A stretch of 64,000 nucleotides of DNA from Marinobacter alexandrii (GTDB taxonomy: Bacteria > Bacteroidota > Bacteroidia > Cytophagales > Cyclobacteriaceae). Each line of letters begins with the position of its first letter. The stretch's first letter is position 1. The stretch covers positions 37,377-101,376 of the forward strand of contig JBDWTN010000001.1 of assembly GCA_039984955.1 (NCBI GenBank). Direction: 5' to 3'. Positions 19,121-30,725 of the stretch are shown here, in pieces. Below the pieces are notes generated by a model. The model was not told where the DNA came from and ran no database searches. It was given only the letters and a program-made list of their open reading frames with translations. The position numbers and the translations under genes are program-made.

Positions 19121-20383
19121 ATGGATTTATTTGAGAAATTACTCAGTGATAAAGGAGCGTTAGGACAATACTCTTTTCTTGATCAGGATGTGAATTATTA
19201 TTTCTTTCCGAAACTGGAAGGCGAGATTCAGCCTAGAATGAAGTTTAAAGGACAGGAAATGCTAGCGTGGAGTTTAAATAACTACCTCGGTTTAGCTAAT
19301 CACCCTGAGATCAGAAAAGCAGATACTGAGGCTACAGAGAAGTGGGGACTAGGATATCCTATGGGAGCCCGAATGATGACCGGAAATTCTGATTATCATG
19401 ATCAATTGGAACAAGAGCTTGCGGATTTTGTTAGTAAGCAAACAGGAATGCTTTTGAATTACGGGTATCAAGGCATCATGTCAGTAATTGATGCATTAGT
19501 TGATAGGAAAGATGTAGTAGTATACGATGCTGAGTGTCATGCGTGTATTATAGATGCATTAAGAATGCACATAGGGAAACGTTTCGTGTTCCCTCACAAC
19601 GATATTGAAAATTGCGAAAAGCAATTGAAGAGAGCCGAAAAGCTAGCAAACGAGCAAGGTGGTGGTGTCTTGGTGATTACCGAAGGTGTATTCGGTATGA
19701 GCGGAAATACAGGCAAGCTTGACAAAATTGTAGCTCTGAAGGATAAATACAGTTTTAGACTTTTAGTAGACGATGCACATGGTTTTGGAACAATGGGTAA
19801 AACGGGAGCTGGAGCAGGAGAACATTACAACTGCCAGGATGGAATAGATATTTATTTTTCCACATTTGCTAAGTCAATGGCAAGTATCGGTGCTTTTATA
19901 GCTGGTGAAAAAGACATTATTGATCATCTTAGATATAAAGTAAGATCTCAAATTTTTGCTAAGTCATTACCTATGCCTTTAGTAGTAGGAGGATTGAAGC
20001 GATTGGAAATGCTTAGGACTAAGCCCGAGCTCAGGGAAAAACTATGGACGATCGTGAATGCATTGCAGAGTGGCTTTAAAGAAAGAGGCTTTAATATTGG
20101 CTCAACAGATTCGCCAGTAACGCCAGTTGTAATGAATGGGGATGCTATTGAGGCATGTAATATGATCGTTGATCTTCGGGAGAATTATAAGATATTTTGC
20201 TCAGTAGTAGTTTATCCAGTAATCCCAAAAGGGATGGTGATATTGCGAATTATTCCCACGGCTATGCACACTCTAGAAGATGTAGAAGAGACACTCAATG
20301 CGTTTGATGCAATTAAGATCAAGTTAGATGGCGGAGTATATAAAGAAGCGGGAGTAGAAGGTGCCATGTTGGCAAAATCTTAA
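19121..20383 (+). CDS. Alpha-oxoamine synthase, PLP-dependent (serine palmitoyltransferase / KBL / BioF family)
   Basis: 420-residue fold-type I PLP enzyme. Family residues are visible: His140 in DAECHAC (stacks on PLP), Asp218 and His220 in LVDDAHGFG, and the Schiff-base Lys251 in STFAKSMAS. Such enzymes condense an amino acid with an acyl-CoA. The N-terminal stretch MLAWSLNNYLGL and the Gly-Ala-rich GYPMGARMMTGN match Bacteroidota homologues suspected in sphingolipid or sulfonolipid long-chain base synthesis (serine palmitoyltransferase or a cysteate acyltransferase), but aminoketobutyrate ligase or BioF cannot be excluded from sequence alone. No biotin genes are near, which argues against BioF. 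It is followed by the Hc1 gene after 91 bases. Confidence 0.8.
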   Translation: MDLFEKLLSDKGALGQYSFLDQDVNYYFFPKLEGEIQPRMKFKGQEMLAWSLNNYLGLANHPEIRKADTEATEKWGLGYPMGARMMTGNSDYHDQLEQELADFVSKQTGMLLNYGYQGIMSVIDALVDRKDVVVYDAECHACIIDALRMHIGKRFVFPHNDIENCEKQLKRAEKLANEQGGGVLVITEGVFGMSGNTGKLDKIVALKDKYSFRLLVDDAHGFGTMGKTGAGAGEHYNCQDGIDIYFSTFAKSMASIGAFIAGEKDIIDHLRYKVRSQIFAKSLPMPLVVGGLKRLEMLRTKPELREKLWTIVNALQSGFKERGFNIGSTDSPVTPVVMNGDAIEACNMIVDLRENYKIFCSVVVYPVIPKGMVILRIIPTAMHTLEDVEETLNAFDAIKIKLDGGVYKEAGVEGAMLAKS

Positions 20384-20402
20384 GAATTACCGTTACATTA
20401 TC

Positions 20403-20430
20403 TTGATATTAACGATTTTAGGCTATATTG
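20403..20430 (+). promoter_or_regulatory. Possible promoter of the Hc1 gene
   Basis: TTG at 20403-20405 and TATATTG at 20424-20430, separated by 18 bases, resemble a Bacteroidota -33/-7 pair, though the -7 box is one base short of TAnnTTTG. It sits between the oxoamine synthase stop and the Hc1 ATG. Confidence 0.3.
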
Positions 20431-20474
20431 CCACCACTTTTAAAATTTATCGATAACCTTAATTACCTTATAAC

Positions 20475-20651
20475 ATGAAAAGATTTGAACAACTAAAATC
20501 AATGGTTGAATCATTAGAAGCAGATTTTGAAAAATTCTACGATAAGAAAAACAATGCCGCTGGTACTCGAGTAAGAAAAGGTATGCAGGACATGAAAAAC
20601 CTTGCTCAGGAGATTAGACTAGAAGTTCAAGATATGAAGAACAAAGGATAA
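20475..20651 (+). CDS. Histone H1-like protein Hc1 family (small)
   Basis: A 58-residue protein, easily missed because of its size. The sequence reads MKRFEQLKSMVESLEADFEK at the start, then a central NNAAGTRVRKGMQDMK and an end of EIRLEVQDMKNKG. This is the short Hc1-type histone-like protein widespread in Bacteroidota; it is helical and of mixed charge, with Lys/Arg clustered in the centre. It is expected to bind DNA and help organise the nucleoid, but this is inferred from the family name and not from a proven motif. A strong terminator follows 40 bases after the stop, so it is a compact, probably well-expressed single gene. Confidence 0.85.
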   Translation: MKRFEQLKSMVESLEADFEKFYDKKNNAAGTRVRKGMQDMKNLAQEIRLEVQDMKNKG

Positions 20652-20690
20652 TCGATCGATAGATAATCAATCGAAACCGATAAAGAAATC

Positions 20691-20715
20691 GGGAGTCATT
20701 TGACTCCCTTTTTTT
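20691..20715 (+). terminator. Terminator of the Hc1 gene
   Basis: Perfect 8-base stem GGGAGTCA/TGACTCCC with a two-base spacer (central pairs probably open to give the loop), followed by seven T. A classic intrinsic terminator. Confidence 0.9.
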
Positions 20716-20777
20716 ATGTCTAATAAGTAGTAGTTTCTATTAAATTATCTTTGAGAATATTAAATAAAATTATATCC

Positions 20778-22007
20778 TCAATCCCTATTCAAAATTTCCT
20801 GAAACAGTTTTTCAAAATCATTATCAGCTTTCAAGTAATTGAATCCTTTCCAGAATTCATCGGTATTTTTAACTATCTGACGTTCAAGAATTCCTTTTGA
20901 AGCAAGTTCTTCTTCTGGGGGTACTACAATGTTTTCTTTCTCAATATCCGTTACTACAAAGTCTGCTTTAAACATTACTGGACGTGTAATTCCTTGTTTT
21001 TCTCTTCGCATCGTCCAGTTTATATTATACGTTGCATGACTTAGATACCACCTCCCATTGACTAACTGATAGTTAAGTTCATTTTGATAATTGTCCATTG
21101 TGCTTTTGCCTAACCCCACAATCATAGCGGCCATACTAAATCTATCAAATACCTTATCCGGATTGTCTTTGCTGATGAGTTTATTGAATGCAATTCTTAC
21201 GAAAGCCAATGATTCTGTATCTAATAAAATTTTTCCCTCAAAAAGGTCTCCCTTAGCTTTTTTCTTAGGTTTAAAGCTTACAACAAAAACGCTTCGTTCA
21301 TTGTATGAGGTAGCGTCGGTTATCTTATAGGTATGTTTTTTAAGTACTTTCTTGTTTAAAATAGCATGTTCTTTTAATAATGAATTTGCGAATAACGATT
21401 GAGGTGTTACACCTATTTGCATACCTCCGATATCACTAAAAAAGGATGTATCTCTGGCAACCCTTCCTTTCAAGATTTTCATAGCATTATTTTCATCACC
21501 AAGCTCTCCATAGCGAAACATGTCAAAAGCATATTCAGTAAGTTGGATATATTCTCGCTCATCATTTTGAATAGAAGCTCGCCAAAAAGCTCGAAGTAGC
21601 ATCTCATTTTGATCATGATTCTTAGGGATAGCTTCAATAGCTTCTTCAATAATTGATTTCTCATTGGTTCGAATAACCAACTCAGGAAGTTCTGTCACAG
21701 TAGATTTGAGCTTGATGATCAAATCGTTACTCACGTCTATAGAAGAAACAGGAATAGACTTTAATTCATACCCTAAATATGAAGCAGACAATTTGTTATT
21801 GTTAAACTTGGTGGGAACAATTAAAGAAAAGTCGCCATCTATGTTGGAAATGGTACCGTAGCTCGAATTAAAAATGCCTACATGGGAAAAGGCTAGTGGT
21901 TCACCCGTTAACGCATCTATTACTTTTCCTGAGATTCTTTTGCTTTCTTGCGCACTTATATGGAGGATGCTAAGTAGCATACCCAATGTTAGTAGTTTTT
22001 TGATCAT
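20778..22007 (-). CDS. Surface/periplasmic protein with carboxypeptidase-regulatory-like domain
   Basis: 409 residues. Signal peptide (MIKKLLTLGMLLSILHISA), then a CarboxypepD_reg-like beta sandwich (about 24-108: ISGKVIDALTGEPLAFSHV, GTISNIDGDFSL), then a ~270-residue beta-rich region of unknown function and a C-terminal FWKGFNYL...DNDFEKLFQEI motif. The same layout without the tail hydrolase is found at 47944-50202, so the two are paralogous modules. It has no TonB plug or barrel. It is the last gene of the ligA-DUF6913-dapA operon, four bases after dapA, though its job there is unclear. Confidence 0.75.
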   Translation of the reverse strand: MIKKLLTLGMLLSILHISAQESKRISGKVIDALTGEPLAFSHVGIFNSSYGTISNIDGDFSLIVPTKFNNNKLSASYLGYELKSIPVSSIDVSNDLIIKLKSTVTELPELVIRTNEKSIIEEAIEAIPKNHDQNEMLLRAFWRASIQNDEREYIQLTEYAFDMFRYGELGDENNAMKILKGRVARDTSFFSDIGGMQIGVTPQSLFANSLLKEHAILNKKVLKKHTYKITDATSYNERSVFVVSFKPKKKAKGDLFEGKILLDTESLAFVRIAFNKLISKDNPDKVFDRFSMAAMIVGLGKSTMDNYQNELNYQLVNGRWYLSHATYNINWTMRREKQGITRPVMFKADFVVTDIEKENIVVPPEEELASKGILERQIVKNTDEFWKGFNYLKADNDFEKLFQEILNRD

Positions 22008-22011
22008 AGAG

Positions 22012-22880
22012 TTACTTTAAATAGTGTTCCCAGGCAGCTATCAAGTTTTCTGATGCATTGTACAAGGGAGGCTTCACTGTTCGACGGCAAATGCCTTTTA
22101 CTTCAAGGCCAGCTTTGAGTGATGTTGGATTTCCTTCTTGAGAAAGCAGTTCATATGCTTTTTTCAGGTCCTCTTCTATACGCTCAGCTTCCTCGAAAGA
22201 ATTTTGCAGTGCTGCACTTACCATATTGATGAAGGGAGCAGGTAAAAGGTTGCTTATGACCGAAATAACTCCTTCGGCACCCTCTTTGATCAATTTGTAA
22301 GTCAGTGCATCATCACCAGAAATCAATAGAAAGTCACTAGGCTTTTCATGTGCGATTTTCTTACATTGATCTAAGTCCCATGAGGCTTCTTTAATGGCAA
22401 TGATATTCGGGTGCTTGGCTAAAGTAAGTGTGGTATCCGCTATTATATTTGAAGCAGTTCGAGCAGGTACATTATAAAGTATAATAGGGAAGGGGAACGC
22501 ATCTGCTAGCATTTCATAGTGCCGAACAATTCCTTCCTGCGAAGGTTTATTATAGTAGGGCGATGCAGAAAGAATAGCTGAGAGTTCGAATTTCTTTAAA
22601 TCCTTTGACTTTTCAATAAGATCAAATGTATGGTTTCCGCCCAGTCCAAAAACAATAGGCTTTCTGTCAGCGTTGACCTTGAATACAAAATCAAGGATTT
22701 CCAATTTCTCTTCCCAAGAAAATACAGGAGATTCTCCAGTGGTACCTAAAACTACCAAGTAATCTACACCTCCATCTATCGTATGATTTATAAGTTTTTC
22801 GAGTGCTGGAAAGTCTACACCATAATCCTTATTCATCGGAGTAGCCAGTGCCACACCTGTTCCTTTTAACTCTTGCCTCA

Positions 22881-22881
<1 letters not shown>
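22012..22881 (-). CDS. dapA: 4-hydroxy-tetrahydrodipicolinate synthase
   Basis: 289-residue class I aldolase-type enzyme that condenses pyruvate with aspartate semialdehyde in lysine and diaminopimelate synthesis; cytoplasmic. The Schiff-base lysine is Lys164 in IIAIKEAS; LGTTGES (about 45-51) and Tyr136 in ILYNVPARTA are the other active-site parts. Length is normal. Its ATG shares one base with the stop of the DUF6913 gene (TAATG), implying translational coupling. Confidence 0.95.
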
Positions 22882-25467
<2,586 letters not shown>

Positions 25468-25523
25468 CTACATTTTTTTATGATGTGAGTATTGGTATTT
25501 CTATTTTCGAGCCAATTTCAACC

Positions 25524-26147
25524 ATGGATAAAAAGGCTAAAATCATTAAAGCCGCTTTCTCACTACTTTCTAAAAATGGGATATTGGACACGTCAGTTGA
25601 TGATATTGCCAAACTTGCCGGTGTAAGTAAGAAGACGCTTTATTTCCAATTTGGATCAAAAGATCGATTAATAAAAGAAACATTCAGCTGGAAGATGATG
25701 AATGTATCGAAAGCAGTTGATGAAGTTATTGAGATGGATCTTTTCATCACTAAGAAAATAGCGCTATATATCAAAGTGATATGCGATAGCATCTCTGATA
25801 TCTCATTTAAGGTGTTTTTTGATTTAGTAAACCTAAAAACGCTTGCTACTCCAGCATCTGCTGAATACTTAAAGCATGCAGTCTTTATTCGATTTAACAA
25901 GCTATTGGATGAGGCTAAATCTAACGAGATCACTAAACCTGGGATCGAGGTAGGTAAAGCTTTGATGACTTATTGGACCATACTCAGTCCTTACTTGTTG
26001 ATGGACCTCAAAAATGATGTGCCTTATGAAATAAAAAAAGCAGAGTCGTTGAGTAAGGTTCTTTATACACAGTTGGTTAATTTTTATGATGATTTGCTAA
26101 CTGATTCCAATTATACCAAGCTTTTGGAATACTTAAGTCAATCTTGA
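25524..26147 (+). CDS. TetR/AcrR-family transcriptional regulator
   Basis: 207 residues from the ATG at 25524; an upstream GTG at 25485 in the same frame would add 13 atypical residues. The N-terminal helix-turn-helix is clear (KIIKAAFSLLSKNGILDTSVDDIAKLAGVSKKTLYFQFGSKDRLIKE, about residues 5-50). The C-terminal all-helical ligand domain is not assignable. It is divergent from ligA; the target genes cannot be named from the context. The next gene (cca) follows after 25 bases. Confidence 0.9.
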   Translation: MDKKAKIIKAAFSLLSKNGILDTSVDDIAKLAGVSKKTLYFQFGSKDRLIKETFSWKMMNVSKAVDEVIEMDLFITKKIALYIKVICDSISDISFKVFFDLVNLKTLATPASAEYLKHAVFIRFNKLLDEAKSNEITKPGIEVGKALMTYWTILSPYLLMDLKNDVPYEIKKAESLSKVLYTQLVNFYDDLLTDSNYTKLLEYLSQS

Positions 26148-26160
26148 TTAAGTGAATTAA

Positions 26161-26168
26161 TATCTTTG
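26161..26168 (+). promoter_or_regulatory. Candidate -7 box (TATCTTTG) upstream of the CCA-adding enzyme
   Basis: Exact TAnnTTTG match, but only four bases before the ATG, which would make the message almost leaderless. It may be coincidental, with cca read from the TetR promoter. Confidence 0.25.
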
Positions 26169-26172
26169 TATC

Positions 26173-27624
26173 ATGTCTGATCAATTTGAGGATCATTTAA
26201 GATCTTTGCACATATTTAGTGTGGTTTCCGAAACTGCAATAGAAATAGGCTCACCTACCTATGTTGTGGGTGGATATGTGAGGGATTTAATCTTGAAAAG
26301 ACCATCCAAAGACATTGATTTTGTATGTGTTGGAAGTGGTATTAATCTGGCAAGTTCTGTAGCTAAGAAACTTGGTGATAAAGCTAAGCTTTCAGTCTTC
26401 AAGAATTTTGGAACTGCAGCTATTCATTATCAAGGGTTTGAATATGAGTTCGTTGGTGCGAGAAAAGAATCATATAGGAAGGATTCAAGAAATCCAATTG
26501 TAGAAGATGGAACGCTTGAAGATGATCAAAATAGGCGAGATTTTACGGTCAATGCCATGGCGATTAGCCTAAACAAACATGACTTTGGGGTTTTGATTGA
26601 CCCCTTCAATGGAGTGGAAGATTTGCGCAATATGATTATGCGAACCCCATTAGAACCTGGGATAACATTTTCTGATGATCCATTGAGGATGTTGAGAGCT
26701 ATTCGTTTTGCGACACAACTGCATTTTGATATCGAACCGGATACTTTTCAGGGTATTGTAGATCATGTAGATCGGATATCTATCATCTCTCAGGAAAGGA
26801 TTACTTATGAGTTAAATAAGATCATCATGACGGACAAACCATCTTATGGTTTTCAACTCCTTTTTCATTGTGGCCTTTTGAAATTGATCTTTCCTGAAAT
26901 GACCGATCTTCAAGGAGTTGAAAAAATAAATGGCAAAGGCCATAAGGATAATTTTTATCACACATTACAAGTGCTGGATAATATTTGTGAAATGACCGAT
27001 GATATCTGGCTCAGATGGGCAGCCATTCTACATGATATAGCTAAACCAGCTACTCAACGTTTCAATGAAAAAGTGGGCTGGACCTTTCATGGACATGAGG
27101 ATTTGGGCGCTAAATGGGTTCCTAAGATCTTCAAACGAATGAAATTACCCCTGGATGATCGAATGAAGTATGTGCAAAAACTTGTAAGACTTCATTTACG
27201 CCCTATTGCTTTGGTAAATGACCGAGTGACAGATTCTGCTATCAGAAGGATGGTTTTTGAAGCAGGAAATGATGTTTCCGATTTAATGACACTTTGCAAA
27301 GCGGATGTTACTTCAAAAAACCCTGAGAGGGTTAAAAAGTACCGAGCAAACTTTAAAAAGGTAGAGCATAAAATAAAAGAAGTCGAAGAGCGTGATCATG
27401 TAATGAACTTTCATCCGCCTGTATCAGGGGAGCAAATCATTGAAGTGTTTGATATTAAACCATCAAAAGTTGTTGGTGATTTGAAGCTAGAAATTAAAGA
27501 AGCTATTCTGGATGGAAAGATTAAGAATAATGAAGAGGAAGCTTTTAGGCTAATGCTAGAACTAGGTAAAAGGCATGGCTTGAAACCAATTGATAAATAC
27601 ATTTCTACCTCCAAGGACAAATAG
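26173..27624 (+). CDS. cca: CCA tRNA nucleotidyltransferase / poly(A) polymerase family with HD domain
   Basis: 483-residue class II nucleotidyltransferase that adds or repairs the CCA end of tRNAs. The N-terminal palm has GGYVRDLIL and the metal-binding DID (Asp47, Asp49), followed by the RRDFTVNAMA motif and the ERITYELNKI neck. An HD phosphohydrolase domain follows (ILHDIAKPATQRF, around residue 285), seen in many bacterial relatives. No signal peptide. Likely co-transcribed with the TPR gene 33 bases on. Specificity for CCA over poly(A) is inferred, since a single copy with HD domain is the usual Bacteroidota CCA enzyme. Confidence 0.92.
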   Translation: MSDQFEDHLRSLHIFSVVSETAIEIGSPTYVVGGYVRDLILKRPSKDIDFVCVGSGINLASSVAKKLGDKAKLSVFKNFGTAAIHYQGFEYEFVGARKESYRKDSRNPIVEDGTLEDDQNRRDFTVNAMAISLNKHDFGVLIDPFNGVEDLRNMIMRTPLEPGITFSDDPLRMLRAIRFATQLHFDIEPDTFQGIVDHVDRISIISQERITYELNKIIMTDKPSYGFQLLFHCGLLKLIFPEMTDLQGVEKINGKGHKDNFYHTLQVLDNICEMTDDIWLRWAAILHDIAKPATQRFNEKVGWTFHGHEDLGAKWVPKIFKRMKLPLDDRMKYVQKLVRLHLRPIALVNDRVTDSAIRRMVFEAGNDVSDLMTLCKADVTSKNPERVKKYRANFKKVEHKIKEVEERDHVMNFHPPVSGEQIIEVFDIKPSKVVGDLKLEIKEAILDGKIKNNEEEAFRLMLELGKRHGLKPIDKYISTSKDK

Positions 27625-27657
27625 CTATGTTTGCACGCTGTTAGATTATTTAGACTT

Positions 27658-28377
27658 ATGAAAAAAATATTTTTGGTACTTACAGTACTTGTTTTAGTAT
27701 ACACTTCTGCTGCTCAAAGCACTGAGATTGCTCCAGGAGACTCTATTCCATGGGAATTAAGAAAGCAGTCGTTCATATACAACACAGCTAAAATGTTTAA
27801 TGATCCTTTGGTGACAAGAATGGCACTTTATAACCTGCTTTCTGAAAACCCAGGCAACATTGCTTTGTATGATTCTTTAGCACTTTTGTACATTCAGTAC
27901 AACCAAAATGCATCTGCCGCTCTAGTAGCTCAGCAGGCGCTTAGAATTAATCCACAAGACCAACTTGCTATTGAGATAGCTGCAACGAGTTTTGATAATC
28001 TGGGAGTAAAAGATAAAGCACTCAACAATTATGAAAAGTTATATTTAGCCAGTGGCGACATAAATACACTCTATAAGATTTCGTTTTTACAGTTTGAGCT
28101 GGAGCGCTTTGCGGAATCAAACACGTCCCTTGATATCATTATGGGAGATCCACAAGCAGAGGAACGAAGTATTCGATTTCCTACTTCGGACGGAGTGGGA
28201 CAAGAGGTTGCATTAAAAGTGGCTGCTAATCGTGTGAAAGCGATGATTTTGGAAGAAAAAGGAAGTGCAGAGGAGGCGAAGGCTAAATACCTTGAAGTTC
28301 TTGAGATGCATCCTGGGTTTCAGATCGTGCAGCAACAACTTCGTGAATTGACAAAACCTAAAACGGAAGGAGAATAG
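27658..28377 (+). CDS. Periplasmic TPR-repeat protein
   Basis: 239 residues from the ATG at 27658, which directly starts a signal peptide (MKKIFLVLTVLVLVYTSAAQ); the frame is open 27 bases upstream from a TTG. It has about four TPR units (residues 50-155 and 185-230), e.g. LALLYIQYNQNASAALVAQQ. Such proteins scaffold envelope complexes; no partner can be named. Its stop is within five bases of the stop of the convergent SRPBCC gene, with a small hairpin between. Confidence 0.8.
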   Translation: MKKIFLVLTVLVLVYTSAAQSTEIAPGDSIPWELRKQSFIYNTAKMFNDPLVTRMALYNLLSENPGNIALYDSLALLYIQYNQNASAALVAQQALRINPQDQLAIEIAATSFDNLGVKDKALNNYEKLYLASGDINTLYKISFLQFELERFAESNTSLDIIMGDPQAEERSIRFPTSDGVGQEVALKVAANRVKAMILEEKGSAEEAKAKYLEVLEMHPGFQIVQQQLRELTKPKTEGE

Positions 28378-28388
28378 AAAACTATTCT
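28371..28388. terminator. Small hairpin over two convergent stop codons
   Basis: AGAATAG, four A, CTATTCT: a seven-base inverted repeat that contains both stop codons. It may act as a weak bidirectional terminator, but it is AT-rich and has no T-run. Confidence 0.35.
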
Positions 28389-28837
28389 TCTGCTTTATTC
28401 TTTAAGCATTCAAGCCAGCTTAAGAGTTCATCATAAACCTTCTGATGATTTTCCATTAATACGACCATGGTTCCTTGCAATGATGCACTAACTGTTGCAA
28501 TGGTTTGCCCTTCGTCAGACTCGAGAGACCAAACAAATATTCTTTTGACCCATTTGGCTTTACTTGTCCAAGTCAGTGTAGAAGGTTTGTTTACTTGTTG
28601 AATTTGCGATTCACCATTTGTTCTACCCATGGTCCATTTAAATGTGGAACCCTCACTTAAATCTCCATCAAGAGTTACTTTCTTGACCTCTGGATTCCAA
28701 TCTGGCCAATTTTCCATGTCAGTAAGTATTGACCAAACTTTTTCAATATCTGCATTGATAATTGTAGAATGAGAATCTCTTATGCTAGCATTCTCATTTA
28801 TTTTTCCTTTTCGAGCGAGTGCATTAAGTTTTTTCAT
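28382..28837 (-). CDS. SRPBCC (START-like) family protein
   Basis: 151-residue soluble protein with a polyketide-cyclase/START-type fold: after a short basic N-terminus, SHSTIINADIEKVWSILTDM...WPDWNPEVKKVTLDG is the typical first helix-turn-strand of the hydrophobic-cavity fold, and the last ~30 residues form the long C-terminal helix. No catalytic residues are recognisable; it may bind a lipid or small hydrophobic ligand. A second SRPBCC protein lies at 41555. Confidence 0.82.
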   Translation of the reverse strand: MKKLNALARKGKINENASIRDSHSTIINADIEKVWSILTDMENWPDWNPEVKKVTLDGDLSEGSTFKWTMGRTNGESQIQQVNKPSTLTWTSKAKWVKRIFVWSLESDEGQTIATVSASLQGTMVVLMENHQKVYDELLSWLECLKNKAEE

Positions 28838-28866
28838 GCTAACTATTGATATGCTTTGAAGCTAAG

Positions 28867-30090
28867 TTATTCAACTTCCGAAATTTCTTGTTCTTTTTTT
28901 GTGTCCTTCTTCTTTATAAGTCCAGATGTCATAACAAGGCTTGTAACAATAATGATGAAAAGTAATATACCAGATTTAAAATTCTCAAATAAAAACTCTT
29001 CAGGGATAGAATAGAATAGGAGAAGCGTAATTAACCCTCTTGGAGCTATGGTGAGCGCTTGTTTTATATTGTCATGCCTATACGGGAGGAATGATAAAAG
29101 TCTTGTGACATAGATGATTATCAATATAGCTACACTTACAATCGCTACTCGAACATCCAATAGTGTGGTTAGAGCAATGGAGAATCCAAAAATGACAAAA
29201 AAGAAGGTCCTAACGACAAAGGCTGATTCTATAGTAATCATTAGGAAAGTCTCGCGAATATTTTCTATCGCCATGGGTCTTAAGTACTTCTTAAGTCTAC
29301 CTACAAAAAATAGTTTGTAATTATTAAGAACAAGCCCAAAAACCAGAATAACCAGAAGTGAAGATAAGTGCATCAATTTCCCTACGCTGAACAATAGGAA
29401 TAATACGCCGATCATTAAAAATAGCTTGACTTTCGTTTCGAGATTTTGAAATATGTAAATCAAGACATACGATAATATGATTGACGTAACTATCGTGATA
29501 ACTAATCCAAAAGTAAAATCACCTAGTACCATGATATCACTAGTCGGTTTCCCAAGTTCTATCAGAAAATAAAAAACCATAATCCCCAGAATATCCGAAA
29601 AGGTGCTTTCATAGATGTGAAACTCTTCATTTTTCTCATCAAGATTAGCTACAGATGGAATTACAATGGCACTACTCAGGATTGATAGAGGAGTGGCGTA
29701 TATCAATGCTGTAGACCAATCCATGGATTTAAATGAGAAAATAAGAATACCAGCAATGGCAAACATGCAAAGGAGTAGGCCAGATAATGCAATCACAAAA
29801 GACTTATAGATTAACTTCAATTTGTCTTTTGCAATCTTTAACTCTAAAGCTGCCTCCAATACGATAAGGATTAATCCTAGTGTACCTAAAACTTCGAGAA
29901 TTTTGATTCTAGAGAAAATATCAAGAATAGTCATCTTCTCAACACCAAAGAGTCCAATCATTTCACGGCTTATTACGCCAAGAAAAATGAGTAACAATAC
30001 GGAAGGAATATTAGATTTTTCTGAGACCCTGTTAAAAATATAGGAAAGAATGATAATGAGGGAGGCAGCAATAATGATATAATACTCCAT
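28867..30090 (-). CDS. Cation:proton antiporter (CPA family)
   Basis: 407-residue polytopic inner-membrane protein with about 11-12 hydrophobic helices, of the Na+/H+ exchanger type. Typical features are SNIPSVLLLIFLGVISRE in the second helix and the polar stretches TPLSILSSAIVIPSV and STFSDILGIMVFYF, in which an Asp (LDEKNEEFHIYESTFSD...) occupies the position used for ion binding. There is no TrkA-N or cAMP-binding tail, so it is the short form. Its role is likely Na+ or K+ export and pH control, fitting a salt-exposed habitat. Confidence 0.87.
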   Translation of the reverse strand: MEYYIIIAASLIIILSYIFNRVSEKSNIPSVLLLIFLGVISREMIGLFGVEKMTILDIFSRIKILEVLGTLGLILIVLEAALELKIAKDKLKLIYKSFVIALSGLLLCMFAIAGILIFSFKSMDWSTALIYATPLSILSSAIVIPSVANLDEKNEEFHIYESTFSDILGIMVFYFLIELGKPTSDIMVLGDFTFGLVITIVTSIILSYVLIYIFQNLETKVKLFLMIGVLFLLFSVGKLMHLSSLLVILVFGLVLNNYKLFFVGRLKKYLRPMAIENIRETFLMITIESAFVVRTFFFVIFGFSIALTTLLDVRVAIVSVAILIIIYVTRLLSFLPYRHDNIKQALTIAPRGLITLLLFYSIPEEFLFENFKSGILLFIIIVTSLVMTSGLIKKKDTKKEQEISEVE

Positions 30091-30169
30091 TTCTATTGAT
30101 TAGATGGGACTAAATTAACAATTTGAAACTACTGGATTCACATATGAACTAAATGAATCTATTAGAAGT

Positions 30170-30177
30170 TAGATTTG
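30170..30177 (+). promoter_or_regulatory. Candidate msrA -7 box (TAGATTTG)
   Basis: Exact TAnnTTTG match ending 20 bases before the msrA ATG in the 107-base divergent gap with the antiporter gene. No clear -33 element. Confidence 0.4.
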
Positions 30178-30197
30178 ATCAGTAAATAAAATAATCT

Positions 30198-30725
30198 ATG
30201 GAAAAAGCCACTTTTGGATCGGGATGTTTTTGGTGTATAGAAGCAATGTTTCAGCGGCTTAAGGGAGTTGAGAATGTGAAATCAGGATATTCTGGTGGTG
30301 AAACTAAAAGCCCAACATATAAAGAAGTATGCTCGGGAGAATCAGGACATGCTGAAGTTATTCAGTTTGATTTCGACCCTACTATTATTTCATATGATGA
30401 GCTATTGGAAGTTTTCTGGAAAACTCATGATCCTACTACACTGAATCGTCAAGGAAATGATGTGGGAACACAGTATCGCTCAGTTATTTTTTATCATAAT
30501 GATGCTCAAAAAGAACTAGCTCTAGCTTACAAGAAAAAACTTGATGAATCAGATATATGGCCTGATCCTATAATTACGGAAATTTCCCCACTTGATCTTT
30601 TTTATCCTGCTGAAGATGATCATGATGACTACTTTAATCAAAATGAGAATCAGCCCTATTGCGCTTTTATAATAGCACCTAAGGTTGCTAAACTAAAAAA
30701 AGTGTTTGCTGAAAAACTTGCTTAG
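30198..30725 (+). CDS. msrA: Peptide-methionine (S)-S-oxide reductase
   Basis: 175 residues; repairs oxidised methionine in proteins. The catalytic Cys10 is in GSGCFWCIEAMF, with a second cysteine at 13 (GCFWC variant) and a late Cys in NQPYCAFIIAPKV that may act as the resolving residue. GGxxxxPTYxxVCSGxxGHAE (residues 35-53) and the EVFWKTHDPTTLNRQGNDVGTQYRS region are complete. No signal peptide, so cytoplasmic. No msrB is fused or adjacent. The stop overlaps by four bases the stop of the convergent gene. Confidence 0.96.
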   Translation: MEKATFGSGCFWCIEAMFQRLKGVENVKSGYSGGETKSPTYKEVCSGESGHAEVIQFDFDPTIISYDELLEVFWKTHDPTTLNRQGNDVGTQYRSVIFYHNDAQKELALAYKKKLDESDIWPDPIITEISPLDLFYPAEDDHDDYFNQNENQPYCAFIIAPKVAKLKKVFAEKLA

